A stretch of DNA of 64,000 nucleotides. It comes from Nemania diffusa. Taxonomy: Eukaryota; Ascomycota; Sordariomycetes; Xylariales; Xylariaceae. The stretch is from assembly GCA_038501195.1 (NCBI GenBank), contig JBBPUQ010000003.1:1318501-1382500 (forward strand), in the 5' to 3' direction. This document shows positions 61,922 to 64,000 of the stretch, piece after piece (position 1 is the stretch's first letter; each line of letters starts with the position of its first letter). A model generated the notes under the pieces. That model was given only the letters and a program-made list of their open reading frames with translations. It was not told where the DNA came from and ran no database searches. The position numbers and the translations under genes are program-made.

Positions 61922-64000
61922 GAAGGAGAGAATATAATAGCCGGATCTACTTCATCTGATGAGTTGGAGTGCAATTGAAGCTTCACCAGGACGAGGAGAG
62001 TTGGCTGACGACAGCAACAGCAACGACAACAACAACAGCAGTGTTATCAACGGCGTTGCCCTTTCGAAATGACGGATAGACGCTGGAAAAGGAAAGGGGA
62101 AAAAAGAAAGATAAGCGTCTGACTAGGGGGCCAGGGGGGTGCGGCCTGTGGTTCCAGGGTCTAAATCTACGGATGCAATCCTACTGCTCCAAGTACAGAG
62201 GATTGGATCGACTCGGATGGGATGGATGGAGAGCGAGCGGAATCTGTTGGAATCGATCCCAGAACTTGTCCCTTGTCAGTTGGATTTGTATGTAAGTAGG
62301 TAGTGCACTCGGTAGGTTCGGTGATGTGTGGTTTTTCACCCGTTGCGCCTAAGCAAGAGCCCTCTCACGCGCCTTCTTCGTTGCTGCAAATAGCACTATG
62401 GTACGGTAGATAGAGGAAGCCGCTTGTATAAAATACTAGCAATAGCAACTTGCCCGTGGGTAATACAGAGAGAAAATATGGGTCTGTAAGGTAGATGTAC
62501 TACTATGTATAGTATATGAATGTACTACCTAGGTGTGGTAGAGAGGGAGCGCATTAGTACATACCGTACCTCAAAATTTTGATTTCTACTGTAAAGACGC
62601 CTGCTGTGCTGCACCAACCAGCCCTGGCGACAGGGGACAGTGGGAGCCGGGAGAGCTAGCTTGGCCTAAAAGAGCCTTGATTGGGGCAGTTGGACATTAG
62701 CTTCAGCAGGGACTGGACGGTGGCTTCTTGGCAAGCAGGGATCGCGCAGACGCGGACCTTTCGGACTTCTGATTATTATCGAGTATTGAAGCTCGCTTCT
62801 GATACGCATCTGTACGCATATACGTAGGAATTTGCACCTTTTCCGTTTTAATCATGGACTTTGTAGTTTAAAGTGTCCAAAATAGATGCAGTATGGGAGA
62901 GCATGTACACTCCAATATGTATACAACATACATACATATATAGTTAAATAATGCAAATTAACAAAACAGCACTGATGATGTGAATTACTCATGCTATCTA
63001 TATATTTAGTGTGCGTTATGTACGTAAGCTTTAGACTTGATAGAATTTTGATAGGTAGTGCTTATAGTATACAGAGCTAGGAATTCTTTAACTGCCAGTT
63101 TTTTTCCCACTCCGCTATATATCCTCGTGACCAACTCGCGAGCTTATATTACACTCCTCTGTGTAGAGTTGCAACCAGAGAGATGACAGTACTTTGTATG
63201 TACTAGATTGCATATGAGAGTACCTATACAATCATGTAGTGACTACCTAGTCCTAAGCAGCTCGCGCATTCATGTACGTATATAGCCCCAGCTGATAGGT
63301 AATTCGATTTATTAGGTGGATATGCCTACGTGCTACTATGCGCTTTTATACCCAATATATATACATAGAGAACTTGCGTAGCATCAGTGACATCTATAAA
63401 CTACCTCCTATACCTAGATTCAGCATGCCGTAAGGTTCTGTACCAGAATTTGTATTATGCTGGCTTTCAACTCTGAATGGCTAATCGATTTTGAGCCAGG
63501 TATCTCGGTATGATTTGAGTAATGTCAGATGGTCACATTATGTAGACAGATCTGACATAAATTTGCCATATATACATATGCTGCGAAGAGGTCAGGCGAT
63601 TCAAGTCCCGGCAATAAATCTTCAAGGTTTTTTGTTCGTTATGTTCAGATGGATGAGTTTGTACTACCAACCAATACAAAGTACCTACATGGTACCTACT
63701 TGATACGCGGGGACGCGGATATGTGTAAGTTTCCGCGTATCTCAATAAAAACGCTGGATAATGACAAATTTCACCAAGATTGCTCCACCAATAGTCTTGA
63801 TAGTGTTATCATTAATGATCTACGTAGTGCAAGTTACCGATCTTGCTGGTATCGATAAGGTGAGGTGCACTCATCGCCAACGGGTGCCTGACTGATGCGC
63901 ACGGCATCGCGTTATTGCAACAGTCCGATTCTAAGTTTTACCACTTTTTAGGCGCGACCAGTCAAGCTTAGCGCAGGCATCTCTTTTGCTCAGTCTTGGC
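61922..64000. other. CAS1 upstream region and gene-free window end
   Basis: Contains the CAS1 leader with CAA/CAG repeats at 62010-62041, then AT-rich DNA with many TACCTA/TATATA words from 62480 on. Frames at 63491-63858 are short and overlapped antisense. Nothing recognisable as a gene reaches the window end. Confidence 0.55.
62010..62041. repeat. CAA/CAG trinucleotide run upstream of CAS1
   Basis: Imperfect AAC/CAG triplets lie about 90-120 bp upstream of the CAS1 start codon, probably in the promoter or 5' leader. Confidence 0.75.

Overview
The window is nuclear DNA from a filamentous ascomycete (Pezizomycotina, most likely a Sordariomycete). Genes are split by many short introns (mostly 42-80 nt) with GT...AG ends and CTAAC-type branch sites. 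The gene set is typical of mould genomes: APC/C, exosome, spliceosome and ARF-like housekeeping genes, Zn2Cys6 regulators and a Cas1-type O-acetyltransferase. I see no rRNA, tRNA, CRISPR or intact transposon. Gene models were built by hand from reading frames and splice sites; exon coordinates are given so they can be tested.

Layout. 0-8 kb is a compact housekeeping block: CDC27/APC3 (minus), then SND2, a DUF3605 protein and the NADH-cytochrome b5 reductase CBR1 (plus). 10.8-17.4 kb holds a large disordered protein of unknown function and a striking six-exon gene. That gene joins a caspase-like peptidase domain, a homeodomain-like segment without the normally invariant Asn51, and a rhodanese domain without its catalytic Cys. 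19-22.4 kb is a ten-exon Zn2Cys6 transcription factor. 28-29.4 kb is a TALE homeobox gene. 45.7-48.3 kb is a LEU3-like Zn2Cys6 factor. 49.3-61.9 kb is a second compact block: an EBP-type sterol isomerase, CWC15, a decayed subtilase pseudogene, RRP45, ARL3/ARFRP1, a membrane protein with an AT-hook-like tail, and a CAS1 O-acetyltransferase.

The remainder is gene-poor: 22.4-28.0 kb and especially 29.4-45.7 kb, a 16 kb stretch lying between two regulator genes. This DNA is full of TAGGTA/TACCTA and TACAGTA/TACTGTA words, microsatellites, a G-rich potential quadruplex tract and a 192-bp MITE-like inverted repeat. No reading frame in it looks like a real gene to me.

No biosynthetic cluster or operon is apparent. 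Shared themes are ER/Golgi membrane biology (SND2, CBR1, EBP, ARL3, CAS1), RNA processing (CWC15, RRP45) and transcription regulators sitting beside long non-coding intervals. The best candidate for something new is the caspase-homeodomain-rhodanese fusion at 13928-17403.
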